DNA of 64,000 nt from Gordonia asplenii (GTDB lineage: Bacteria > Actinomycetota > Actinomycetes > Mycobacteriales > Mycobacteriaceae), in NCBI RefSeq assembly GCF_012933505.1, contig NZ_JABBNB010000003.1, forward strand, positions 186,001 to 250,000. The letters are read 5' to 3'. The translations under genes and the position numbers were made by a program. Positions 22,374 through 30,349 of the stretch are shown piece by piece (within the stretch, counting starts at the first letter, position 1; every line of letters starts with the position of its first letter). Under the pieces are notes generated by a model that saw only the letters and a program-made list of their open reading frames with translations, did not search any database and was not told where the DNA came from.

Positions 22374-23261
22374 ATGGAACTGTCCGACATCCGAGCCTTC
22401 CTGGCGGTCGCCGAGGAACTGCACTTCGGGCGGGCCGCGGCTCGCCTGCATATGGCCCAGCCACCACTGAGCCGAACGATCAAACAGCTCGAGCGCAAGC
22501 TCGGTGCGACGCTGTTCAACCGGAACACCAGATCGGTACAGCTCACTTCGGCGGGAGCGTCGCTGGTGGCTCCGGCTCGCGACGTCCTCGCCGCCGTCCA
22601 TCGTGCCGAAGCCGCGGTGAGCGCCGCGGCCGGAGCGGAAGTAGGCGAGGTGCGCATCGCGTTCGCCGGATTGTCGACGCACATGCTGGTCGCCGAACTC
22701 GCACGCGCGGTGCGCGCGGAGCACCCCGGCGTTCACCTCGAATTGTCGAGCCAGAATTTCGCTCAGCCGGCGATGAAGAAGGTCGCGATCGGCGACACCG
22801 ATCTGGCACTCGGCCGCTGGGACATCGTGCCCGCCGAGATCGCGACCGACGTCGTGATGAGTGACTCGCTCGTCGTCGCGCTGCCCGACACGCATCGCTT
22901 CGCCTGCGAACCGCAGGTGTCGATCGGGCTCCTGTCCGACGACGGGTTCGTCTCGCTCCCGCTGCACGAAGGTGCGATCATGCCCGACCGACTCCTTCGG
23001 CTTGCTCAGGTCAACGGTTTCGTGCCCAACATCATCCAGATCGCGCCGGACACCCAGACCGCCCTCGCGCTGGTGAGTGCCGAAGTCGGGGCGCACCTGA
23101 CGTTGGCGTCGGTGGCGCGCAACGTCCGCGAACCCCACGTCTCGTTTGTACCGCTCGCCGACGACGCCCCCGACGTCGACCTACGTGCGGCCTGGCGCCG
23201 AAACGATGCGAATCCCGCCTTGCGGGCGGTGCTGGAGGCGTTGTTCGCGCTGAAGAGGTGA
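22374..23261 (+). CDS. LysR family regulator of the acyl-CoA operon
   Basis: A 295-residue LysR-type regulator. The N-terminal domain ELSDIRAFLAVAEELHFGRA followed by HMAQPPLSRTIKQLE is the standard winged helix with the CynR/BenM-like form. The effector domain follows, with PDTHRFA and a C-terminal lobe ending LEALFALKR. GGAG is found about 10 bp before the ATG at 22374. It is divergent from the acyl-CoA dehydrogenase, CaiB and SDR operon and is its likely activator. The inducer is unknown but may be an acid or acyl-CoA of that pathway. Confidence 0.88.
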   Translation: MELSDIRAFLAVAEELHFGRAAARLHMAQPPLSRTIKQLERKLGATLFNRNTRSVQLTSAGASLVAPARDVLAAVHRAEAAVSAAAGAEVGEVRIAFAGLSTHMLVAELARAVRAEHPGVHLELSSQNFAQPAMKKVAIGDTDLALGRWDIVPAEIATDVVMSDSLVVALPDTHRFACEPQVSIGLLSDDGFVSLPLHEGAIMPDRLLRLAQVNGFVPNIIQIAPDTQTALALVSAEVGAHLTLASVARNVREPHVSFVPLADDAPDVDLRAAWRRNDANPALRAVLEALFALKR

Positions 23262-23279
23262 CGGATTCTGTGTTCAGGC

Positions 23280-24104
23280 CTACCCGTCTACGAACGTGCG
23301 GATGGACTCGGCGACGCCGGCCGGGTCCATCAGATTCGCGAAATGGCCGTGGCCCTCGAAGACCACCTCGGTCGCGTTGGGCAGGTTGTTCTTGAGGTAG
23401 GTCGACGCCCCGACGAGGTGGCTCGGGCTCTCTCCGCCGACGAGTAGCAGTGTGCGGTCGGGGAGGGCCGCGTATTCGCCGATCAGCGAGTCGGTCGCGT
23501 CGATTGCCGCCAGCTCGCGCGTCCAGGTGGGGGTCAGCGCGAGGAATTGCGGCCACAGCGGCGTCGCCGCGAGTCCGTCGGTCTCGTCCTGGGAGATGCG
23601 TAGAAAGTGTTGTGCCGCAACGCGCATCGCACGGTCGTAGTCGCCCGCGTCGACGGCGTCGGCGTAATCGCGCAGATGGACGCCGGCGGTGGGGCCGTCG
23701 ACCGGCAGCGGCGGCTCGTAGAGTACGACCGATGCGACGTCGGCTCCCGTGCGCACGGCCTCCAAGACGCAGATCGCCCCATAGGAATGGCCGAGCAACG
23801 CGGGCGTGGCACCGGTCTGTTCGGCCGCGACCGCGAGTACGGCGTTGATGTCCTCGGTCTCGGTGGTCAGGGTGTAGGCGTCGGCGTCGCCCGAGCGTCC
23901 GCGACCCCGGCGATCGAAAACGTACACGGCGTGGTCGGCGGCGAGTTCGGCCGCGACGGCCAACCAGGTCTCCGCGGTCGAGATGCTGCCGTGAACCAAG
24001 ACGATCGGGGCGCCGGAGCCGAGCTTGAGGTAGCCGATCGACGTGCCGTCGGCGGATTCGACGGTTGCGGTCGTGGGTTCGGGAACGGCGGGTGCGTCGG
24101 TCAT
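23280..24104 (-). CDS. alpha/beta hydrolase of the PaaX-controlled module
   Basis: A 274-residue alpha/beta hydrolase of the small soluble type. HGSISTAETW carries the oxyanion turn, LLGHSYGA contains the nucleophile serine, and HGHFANLMDP contains the histidine. GGAGG before the ATG at 24104 sets the start. Its promoter region carries a 43-bp inverted-repeat element that matches one in front of the aromatic hydroxylase operon, with PaaX encoded between them. It may therefore be a thioesterase releasing the hydroxylated aromatic acid from CoA (a gentisyl-CoA hydrolase role). That function is inference; the fold also fits other esterases. Confidence 0.8.
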   Translation of the reverse strand: MTDAPAVPEPTTATVESADGTSIGYLKLGSGAPIVLVHGSISTAETWLAVAAELAADHAVYVFDRRGRGRSGDADAYTLTTETEDINAVLAVAAEQTGATPALLGHSYGAICVLEAVRTGADVASVVLYEPPLPVDGPTAGVHLRDYADAVDAGDYDRAMRVAAQHFLRISQDETDGLAATPLWPQFLALTPTWTRELAAIDATDSLIGEYAALPDRTLLLVGGESPSHLVGASTYLKNNLPNATEVVFEGHGHFANLMDPAGVAESIRTFVDG

Positions 24105-24199
24105 CGGGACCTCCAAATGGTCGTGATCGCGCGGTGGCGCGGCTGGGTCGGCGCGCTCCGGGGCGCACCGATGAAAGGGATGAGCGTGAGTGATTTCAC

Positions 24200-24242
24200 T
24201 ATGTAACATGATCATCTATTGCGTCAAGATCAATGTCACATA
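24200..24242 (-). promoter_or_regulatory. PaaX-type operator overlapping the hydrolase promoter
   Basis: A 43-bp inverted element with ends TATGTAACA and TGTCACATA. Read on the minus strand it contains TTGACG (24227-24222), a 16-bp spacer and TACATA (24205-24200), so the promoter for the hydrolase gene lies inside the element. The companion element at 25118-25160 has the same length and the same promoter placement, in the opposite direction. Confidence 0.7.
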
Positions 24243-24314
24243 ATATTGAGACCGGCTCTGGAATAGTGCGTCGAGCTGATCACTCAATACTCCCGAGCCC
24301 GAAAGGGGTTTGCG

Positions 24315-25124
24315 ATGCGGCCACGATCGATCGTCTTCGATCTGTACGGCGACTACTTCCGCTACACCGGCGGGGCCGCCCGACTCGCCGTGCTCACCGA
24401 GCTGATGTCGGTGTTCGATGTCGAGCCGGCAACCGTTCGGGTGGTGATGACGCGGCTGCGCAAGGACGGCTGGTTCGACTCCGACAAGGATGGCCGCGCC
24501 GTCACCTATCGGCTCAATGCGAAGAGTTGGCAACTGCTCGACGAAGGGCGCGACCGGATCTTCGACCGCACGTTCGCCGACTGGAATCGCACGTGGACTC
24601 AGGCGTTGCTGCGCGACGACGACTTGTCGCGCGACGGTCGAAAACGCATCGAGACGTCGCTGAGCTGGTGTGGATTCGGCTGCTATTCAGGCGGGACGTG
24701 GTTCTCGCCGCACGATCGCCGCAAACGACTCGGCGAGATGCTCGCCACCGACGACGAATCGAGTGTCACCTTCCTGCACGCGGGCACGCCGAGCCTGACC
24801 GACGATCGGCTGATCGCCGAAACCTGCTGGGATCTCACCGATCTCGGCCACGACTATCGCGATTTCATCGACCGCTTCCGTCCCAATCTGGCCGCCTATC
24901 GGCGCGGCCTGTCGGGCCGGGCGGCGCTGGTCGAACGGATGAGGCTCATCGGCGACTATCGCCGGTTCCCCTTCCGTGATCCCGATCTGCCCGACGTGCT
25001 CCTGCCCGCCGGGTGGCGCGGACGCGAGGCCCACGAGGTGTTCCTGGAGGCCCATGACGCGTTGCGGGCGTCCGCCGAGGAGGCCGTCCGGACCGTCGAA
25101 AGCGGGCGAGAGCTTGATATGTAA
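24315..25124 (+). CDS. PaaX family transcriptional repressor
   Basis: A 269-residue PaaX-type repressor. The N-terminal winged helix contains SIVFDLYGDYFR and EPATVRVVMTRLRKDGWFDS, the family signature. The middle domain has WCGFGCYSGGTWFSPHDRRK, and the C-terminal helical part has YRRFPFRDPDLPDVLLPAGW. The best studied PaaX responds to phenylacetyl-CoA, so an aryl-CoA ligand is plausible here. AAAGGGG precedes the ATG. The last codons and stop overlap the downstream operator (25118-25160). It probably represses both the hydrolase and the hydroxylase-ligase operon, and releases them when the aromatic CoA thioester builds up. Confidence 0.92.
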   Translation: MRPRSIVFDLYGDYFRYTGGAARLAVLTELMSVFDVEPATVRVVMTRLRKDGWFDSDKDGRAVTYRLNAKSWQLLDEGRDRIFDRTFADWNRTWTQALLRDDDLSRDGRKRIETSLSWCGFGCYSGGTWFSPHDRRKRLGEMLATDDESSVTFLHAGTPSLTDDRLIAETCWDLTDLGHDYRDFIDRFRPNLAAYRRGLSGRAALVERMRLIGDYRRFPFRDPDLPDVLLPAGWRGREAHEVFLEAHDALRASAEEAVRTVESGRELDM

Positions 25125-25160
25125 CAAATTGCTTGACGAAATTAGATCTACTGTTACATA
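25118..25160 (+). promoter_or_regulatory. PaaX-type operator overlapping the hydroxylase-ligase promoter
   Basis: A 43-bp element with perfect inverted ends TATGTAAC and GTTACATA. It contains TTGACG (25133-25138), a 16-bp spacer and TACATA (25155-25160), which form the promoter for the operon starting at 25224. Its left end lies over the paaX stop codon. Compared with the reverse complement of the element at 24200-24242, the CGTCAAG core falls at the same distance from the ends. Confidence 0.75.
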
Positions 25161-25223
25161 GTTGAGGAGTCCGGTCGCCGGCTCGTGGGTCGGTGGCAAT
25201 CCACCTAAGGGGCGTTACGTCAC

Positions 25224-26864
25224 ATGACTTCTGACAACTTCTCAGTCGCCTGCATCGGGGGTGGGCCAGGCGGGCTGTTTGCCGCGATCACCCTCGCCAC
25301 GCGCCTGCCCGGCACGCATGTCGACGTCTTCGAGCGCAACCGCGCCGACGACGTCTTCGGGTTCGGGGTGGTCTTCTCCGACGCCACCCTCGACAACATC
25401 GACGCGGTGGATCCGGTGCTGCGCGATACCCTCGCCGTTCAGGGAACTCATTGGGACCGCATCGACGTGCGCGCACACGGTCAGTCTCATTCGGCGGGCG
25501 GCAACGGCATGTCGGCCGTTCACCGTCGGGTGCTGCTCGACGCGTTGCGTGCGCGGGCAACCGAACTCGGCGCGCACATCCACTACGACACCGCCGTCGA
25601 CGTCGACGCGCTCGCGCGTAGCGGCGGCTACGATCTCATCGTCGCGGCGGACGGAGCGAACTCGGCCACACGCGAGCGGTTCGTCGACTCGCTCGACCAC
25701 TCGGTCGAGGCCGCGTCGGTGAAGTTCATCTGGTTCGGCACGACCTTCCGGTTCGACGGCCTCACCTTCTTGCATCGCCAGTCCGCACACGGCAACTTCG
25801 CCGTGCACGCCTACCCGATCGGTTCGGGCCTGTCGACGTTCATCGTCGAGACCGACGAACAGACGTGGCGCGCCGCGGGACTCGACGAGTTCGACACATC
25901 GGCACCACCCGGGGTCTCGGATGAGAAGACCCAGCGTTACCTGACAGATCTCTTCGCCGCCGACATCGACGGACATCCCCTGGTAGCCAACAACTCTCGG
26001 TGGGCCAACTTCCGCACCCGCCGGACCCGACGATGGCACGCGCGCACGGCGTCGAACATCCCCGTGGTGCTGATCGGCGACGCCGTGCACACGGCGCACT
26101 TCTCGGTCGGGTCCGGAACCAAGATGGCGATGGAGGACGCAGCGGCACTGGCTGATTCGGTGGCCGCGCACCCCGACGACCTCGATGCCGCGATCGCCGA
26201 CTTCGAATCGATCAGACGTCCCCGAGTGGCCCACATCCAGGACTCCTCGGTGCCGAGTCTGTCGTGGTGGGATCACTTCGGCGAGTACTACCGGTCGCTG
26301 TCGCCGTCGCAGTTCAGCTTCCACTTCTTCAGCCGCGCCATCTCGGCGGAGAAGATCCGACGCCGCGATCCGGGGTTCGTCGCCGACGTCGAGTCCAAGT
26401 GGCGGGAGGAACACGGCAGCGACCCACTCGACACGCCTCTGCCACTGGGGGACGTCCTCCTGCGACGTCGCCTGCTCGCGACGACGGCCGTCGCCGAAGA
26501 TCGACTGGTGCTCAGCGACGGAGCCGCCGAACTCACCGCGACGGCGGGCCCGTCGTCCGAACCCGGCCGGGTAGTCGACGCGCCTGCGGCCGACGTGATC
26601 ACCCTGGCCGCCGCGGACCGACGTCGACTCGACGAGATCGCCGCGACCACACCGGCCGTCGTCGCGGTGCGCGGCGGGACGCCGTTGACCCGGGCGCTGT
26701 CGTCGGAGTACGTGCGGTTGCGGCACCGCATCCCGACGGTCATCGTCGATTCCGCCGCGTCGATCCGTGCACGACGCGCTGTCGACGAACGTGACAACGC
26801 GGCAACCATCGTGCTGTCGGGCCGAGCCGACGCGCTCGCCTACGAACCGGAGGCGCGACGATGA
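25224..26864 (+). CDS. FAD aromatic hydroxylase, salicylyl-CoA 5-hydroxylase-like
   Basis: A 546-residue flavoprotein monooxygenase. The FAD-binding motif is IGGGPGGL (11-18), followed by VFERNRADDVFGFGVVFSDA, which is typical of the salicylyl-CoA 5-hydroxylase (SdgC-like) and aminobenzoyl-CoA monooxygenase branch. GDAVHTAH with D286 is the second FAD motif, and SVGSGTKMAMEDA follows. These enzymes hydroxylate an aromatic acid bound to CoA. The last 130-150 residues go beyond the hydroxylase fold and are not the full flavin-reductase barrel of bifunctional relatives. The gene is coupled to an aryl-AMP ligase by an ATGA overlap. The exact substrate (salicylate or anthranilate type) is inferred. 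Confidence 0.8.
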   Translation: MTSDNFSVACIGGGPGGLFAAITLATRLPGTHVDVFERNRADDVFGFGVVFSDATLDNIDAVDPVLRDTLAVQGTHWDRIDVRAHGQSHSAGGNGMSAVHRRVLLDALRARATELGAHIHYDTAVDVDALARSGGYDLIVAADGANSATRERFVDSLDHSVEAASVKFIWFGTTFRFDGLTFLHRQSAHGNFAVHAYPIGSGLSTFIVETDEQTWRAAGLDEFDTSAPPGVSDEKTQRYLTDLFAADIDGHPLVANNSRWANFRTRRTRRWHARTASNIPVVLIGDAVHTAHFSVGSGTKMAMEDAAALADSVAAHPDDLDAAIADFESIRRPRVAHIQDSSVPSLSWWDHFGEYYRSLSPSQFSFHFFSRAISAEKIRRRDPGFVADVESKWREEHGSDPLDTPLPLGDVLLRRRLLATTAVAEDRLVLSDGAAELTATAGPSSEPGRVVDAPAADVITLAAADRRRLDEIAATTPAVVAVRGGTPLTRALSSEYVRLRHRIPTVIVDSAASIRARRAVDERDNAATIVLSGRADALAYEPEARR

Positions 26865-28546
26865 CACGACGCGTTCCCCTCGAGATCGACGGCGTCGTGC
26901 GCTGGCCCGACGCCGATGCTGCCGCATTCCGCGCCGAAGGCTACTGGGCGGACCGGTCGGTACCCGAATACATCGCCGATCGGGTTGGTGCGCAACCGGA
27001 TTCGACGGCGCTGATCGACGGCGACTGCACACTGACCTACCGGCAGTTGTGGGATCGCTCGTCGGCGGGTGCCGCCGGACTCACGCGGCTCGGTCTCCGG
27101 CCGGGTGATCGAGTGGTGGTCCAATTGCCGAACGGATGGCAGTTCGCGGCGTTCCTCCTCGCGTGTATGCGGACCCGCGTCATCCCGGTGATGGCGATGC
27201 CCGCGCATCGGCGCAGCGAACTGACCCACCTCGCCATCCTCAGCGACGCCCGTGCGCTCGTCGTCGCCGACCGGGACCGCGATACCGACCTGCGGGCCGT
27301 CGCACAGCATGTCGCGGCGGACGCGCCGTCGGTGGAGTTCGTCGTTCTGCACGGTGAGCTGTCGTCGGGGCCGACCGGCGTCGCCGAATACTCGCTCGCG
27401 GACTGCTTGGCCGCTCCGTCGGGCGGCGATCCCGTAGACGGGCTCCCGTTGCCGGCCGGAGGCGACGTCGCCTGCCTGCTGTTGTCGGGCGGCACCACCG
27501 GACTGCCGAAGTTGATCGTGCGGACCCACGACGACTACGCGTACAACATCCTCGCGTGCAATGAGACATCCGAATTCGATTCGGACACCGTGTATCTGGG
27601 TGCGCTGCCGTGCAGCCACAATTTCGCGCTCGCGTGCCCGGGAATCCTCGGCACCTGGTTCGCCGGTGGCGTGGTGGTGTTGCTGGCCACGCCGTCGCCG
27701 CGCAGGTCATTGGAGGCGATCGAGGCGCACGGTGTCACCGCGACCGCCGCGGTCCCCGCCGTCGCCCAGGCCTGGATCGAGTACCAGCGCGAACATCATG
27801 TGTTGCGGGCGAACTCACTGCGGGTACTGCAGGTCGGCGGCTCACGCATACCCGACGAACTCGCGGCGCGCGTCGAGCCGGTGCTCGGGGCGCGGTTGCA
27901 GCAGGTCTTCGGCATGGCGGAGGGCTTGATCAACATGACCAGGCTCGACGACCCGGCCGACGTCATCGAGACGACGCAGGGGCGTCCGGTCAGCGTCGCC
28001 GACGAAGTACGAGTCGTCGACGAACGCGGCGAGGATGTGCCCGAGGGCGCCCCCGGCCGGCTGCTGACGCGCGGACCGTACACGCCGCGCGGCTACTTCC
28101 GTGCGGCAGAACACAATTCGCGGTCATTCACCCCGGACGGGTGGTATGGCAGCGGAGACATCGTGGTGCGCCGACCCGACGGAAACCTCGTCGTCGCGGG
28201 TCGCGACAAGGACATGATCAACCGGGGCGGGGAGAAGATCTCCGCCGAGGAGGTGGAGAACTTCGCCTATCAGGTCCCCGGCGTCGAAATGGCCGCGGCG
28301 GTCGCCATGCCGGATCCCGTGCTGGGGGAACGGCTATGCCTCTACGTCACCCCGGCGTCGGGTGCCGACGTGACGCTCGACGAGATCATCACCCTGATGG
28401 AATCGGCGGGCGTGGCACACTTCAAGATTCCCGAACGGTTGGAGCTGGTCGCGCAGATACCGACCACGAAGGTCGGCAAGATCGACAAGAAGGCACTTCG
28501 CGACGACATCCGCGCCCGGCTCTCGCGCGCGACGCCGGGCGCGTGA
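26861..28546 (+). CDS. aryl-acid AMP ligase (EntE/DhbE/SdgA-like)
   Basis: A 561-residue adenylate-forming enzyme of the 2,3-dihydroxybenzoate/salicylate-AMP ligase group. The phosphate loop SGGTTGLPK lies at 209-217, GALPCSHNFALACPG matches the aryl-acid pocket of EntE/DhbE, WYGSGDIV is motif A7, and GRDKDMINRGGEKIS is A8. The catalytic lysine is K540 in TTKVGKIDKKAL. In a catabolic setting such enzymes activate salicylate-type acids, which are then passed to CoA. It follows the CoA-thioester hydroxylase with a 4-bp overlap, so the two make and use the same thioester. A siderophore role is unlikely because no NRPS gene is nearby. Confidence 0.85.
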   Translation: MTRRVPLEIDGVVRWPDADAAAFRAEGYWADRSVPEYIADRVGAQPDSTALIDGDCTLTYRQLWDRSSAGAAGLTRLGLRPGDRVVVQLPNGWQFAAFLLACMRTRVIPVMAMPAHRRSELTHLAILSDARALVVADRDRDTDLRAVAQHVAADAPSVEFVVLHGELSSGPTGVAEYSLADCLAAPSGGDPVDGLPLPAGGDVACLLLSGGTTGLPKLIVRTHDDYAYNILACNETSEFDSDTVYLGALPCSHNFALACPGILGTWFAGGVVVLLATPSPRRSLEAIEAHGVTATAAVPAVAQAWIEYQREHHVLRANSLRVLQVGGSRIPDELAARVEPVLGARLQQVFGMAEGLINMTRLDDPADVIETTQGRPVSVADEVRVVDERGEDVPEGAPGRLLTRGPYTPRGYFRAAEHNSRSFTPDGWYGSGDIVVRRPDGNLVVAGRDKDMINRGGEKISAEEVENFAYQVPGVEMAAAVAMPDPVLGERLCLYVTPASGADVTLDEIITLMESAGVAHFKIPERLELVAQIPTTKVGKIDKKALRDDIRARLSRATPGA

Positions 28547-28553
28547 TCGAGCG

Positions 28554-29705
28554 CTACAGGCCCAGGTCGCGCCCGATGATGTCCTTCATGATCTGCGTGG
28601 TTCCGCCGAAGATCGTCTGGATGCGGGCGTCGGTGTAGGCCTTGGCCACCCGGTATTCATTCATGTAGCCGTATCCGCCGTGCAGCTGCAGGCAGTTGTC
28701 GATGACCTTCTTCGCCAGCTCCGTGCACCACCACTTGTTCTTCGACGCGTCGACCGCGGTGAGTTCGCCATCGACCGCGGCACGCAGACAGCGGTCGATG
28801 TACTGCTCGGCGATGTCGAGTTCGGTCGCCATCTCGGCCATGGTGAATCGGTTGGCCTGAAACGAGCCGATCGGCTGGCCGAATGCCTTGCGGTCCTTGA
28901 CGTATTGCAATGTCTCGTCGAACACGGCGCGTGCACCGCCGATGGCCGAGATGCCGATCGAGAGGCGTTCGGTCGGCAGGTTGTGCATCAGGTGATAGAA
29001 GCCCTTGTTCTCCTCGCCGAGCAGATTGGCCCGCGGGACGCGGACGTCGTCGAAGTGCAGCTCCGCGGTGTCCTGAGCCTTCTGGCCCATCTTGTCGAGA
29101 TTGCGTCCGCGTTCGAAACCCGCCATCCCGCGCTCGACGACGATCAGGGAGAACGCCTTGTGCCCCGCGGCCGGTTCGGGATTGGTGCGGCACACCACGA
29201 CGACGAGGTCGGAGTTGATACCGGCCGAGATGAACGTCTTGGAACCGTTGACGATGTAGTCGTCACCGTCGAGCTTGGCCGAAGTCTTGATGCCGGCGAG
29301 GTCGCTGCCCGCACCGGGCTCGGTCATCGCGATGGCGAGAATCGTCTCGCCCGACGCCATGCCGGGCATCCACCGGGCGCGCTGCTCGTCGTTGGCCAGA
29401 TGCAGGAAGTAGGGGACGATCACGTCGTTCTGCAGGGTGAATCCCGGTGCGCTGCCGCCGAATCGGCCCAGCTCCTCGGCGACGATCGCGTTGAACCGGA
29501 AATCGTCGGACATGCCCGCGCCGCCGAATTCCTCGGGCACGTTGAAGCCGAGCAGCCCCGCCTCGCCGGCTTTGCGGTAGACGTCACGGTCGACGACCCC
29601 GGCCTTCTCCCAGTCCGCGGAATACGGTGCGACCTCACGGTCGATGAAGGCGCGGACGGACTCGCGGAACTGCTCGTGCTCGGGCTCGAAAACGGTGCGT
29701 TTCAT
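28554..29705 (-). CDS. acyl-CoA dehydrogenase, long-chain (LCAD/IVD) type
   Basis: A 383-residue acyl-CoA dehydrogenase. AIAMTEPGAGSDLAGIKTSA and DNCLQLHGGYGYMNEYRVAK are flavin and substrate motifs. At the site where medium-chain enzymes have YEGT, it has IFGGTTQIM, so the catalytic glutamate is elsewhere. The PTERLSIGISAIGGA segment matches the catalytic Glu region of LCAD and isovaleryl-CoA dehydrogenase. The ATG at 29705 lies 5 bp beyond the stop of the TetR gene, and its GGAG is inside that gene. It is the third gene of a thiolase-TetR-dehydrogenase operon, a beta-oxidation set. Confidence 0.9.
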   Translation of the reverse strand: MKRTVFEPEHEQFRESVRAFIDREVAPYSADWEKAGVVDRDVYRKAGEAGLLGFNVPEEFGGAGMSDDFRFNAIVAEELGRFGGSAPGFTLQNDVIVPYFLHLANDEQRARWMPGMASGETILAIAMTEPGAGSDLAGIKTSAKLDGDDYIVNGSKTFISAGINSDLVVVVCRTNPEPAAGHKAFSLIVVERGMAGFERGRNLDKMGQKAQDTAELHFDDVRVPRANLLGEENKGFYHLMHNLPTERLSIGISAIGGARAVFDETLQYVKDRKAFGQPIGSFQANRFTMAEMATELDIAEQYIDRCLRAAVDGELTAVDASKNKWWCTELAKKVIDNCLQLHGGYGYMNEYRVAKAYTDARIQTIFGGTTQIMKDIIGRDLGL

Positions 29706-29710
29706 GGCTT

Positions 29711-30343
29711 TCACTGCTCCTGGGAGATGGGAAGGGGTTCGGCTGGTTGGCGCGCGCCGACGGCGCGCAGGGAGGTCTCGACATACGACGCGGCGACGTC
29801 GGCCGGTGTGAGTTCGCCGCCGGGCCGGTACCAGTCGGCGGCCGACCGGCACGCGCCCAGCAGATAGCGCAGCAGGTTCTTCACGTCGCCGTCGAACTGG
29901 AAGTCACCGGCGTAGAGTCCGCGCAGCAGGACGTCTTCGAGTTGATCCTGCAGGGTCGTTCGCATGCCGATGTACTTGTGGCGCAACGGATTATCCGACT
30001 CGATGTAGCGGATCTCGTCTTCGCTGGTGGCCAGCTCGCGGTCGGTGGTCATGTGCAGGACGACCGCCTCGATGCCGTTGGAGAACTGCTCGATCACGGT
30101 GTCGCCGTCGTCGATCGCGGCGGTCACTCGGCGCAGCGCCGAGTCCATCGCGGTGAGCAGGACGGCCAGGAGGATGCCCTCCTTGTTGTCGTGGTGGTAG
30201 TACAGCGTCGGCAGCGACACCCCGGCCCGCGACGCGATGTCGCGGGTCGAGGTGCCGTGGAAGCCGCGCGCGTGAAATGCCGCCTTGGCCGCCGCCAGGA
30301 TGGGCGTCAGCGGTACGGGATCGGTTGTGCGCCAGTCGGTCAC
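29711..30343 (-). CDS. TetR family regulator inside the thiolase operon
   Basis: A 210-residue TetR-type regulator. The helix-turn-helix is GTSTRDIASRAGVSLPTLYY with the following HHDNKEGIL. The C-terminal domain has the SEDEIRYIE and MRTTLQDQLEDVLLRGLYAGDF pattern seen in acyl-CoA-sensing actinobacterial TetR proteins. It starts with GTG 6 bp after the thiolase stop and ends 5 bp before the acyl-CoA dehydrogenase start, so it is co-transcribed with both. Autoregulation through the dyad upstream of the thiolase gene is likely. The ligand is probably an acyl-CoA, by inference from its neighbours. Confidence 0.88.
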   Translation of the reverse strand: MTDWRTTDPVPLTPILAAAKAAFHARGFHGTSTRDIASRAGVSLPTLYYHHDNKEGILLAVLLTAMDSALRRVTAAIDDGDTVIEQFSNGIEAVVLHMTTDRELATSEDEIRYIESDNPLRHKYIGMRTTLQDQLEDVLLRGLYAGDFQFDGDVKNLLRYLLGACRSAADWYRPGGELTPADVAASYVETSLRAVGARQPAEPLPISQEQ

Positions 30344-30349
30344 GAGGAC

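Noticed and set aside
26861-28546. Aryl-AMP ligase as a siderophore gene (2,3-dihydroxybenzoate or salicylate activation)
   Set aside because: No NRPS, isochorismate or transport gene is near, and it is coupled to a CoA-thioester hydroxylase under PaaX.
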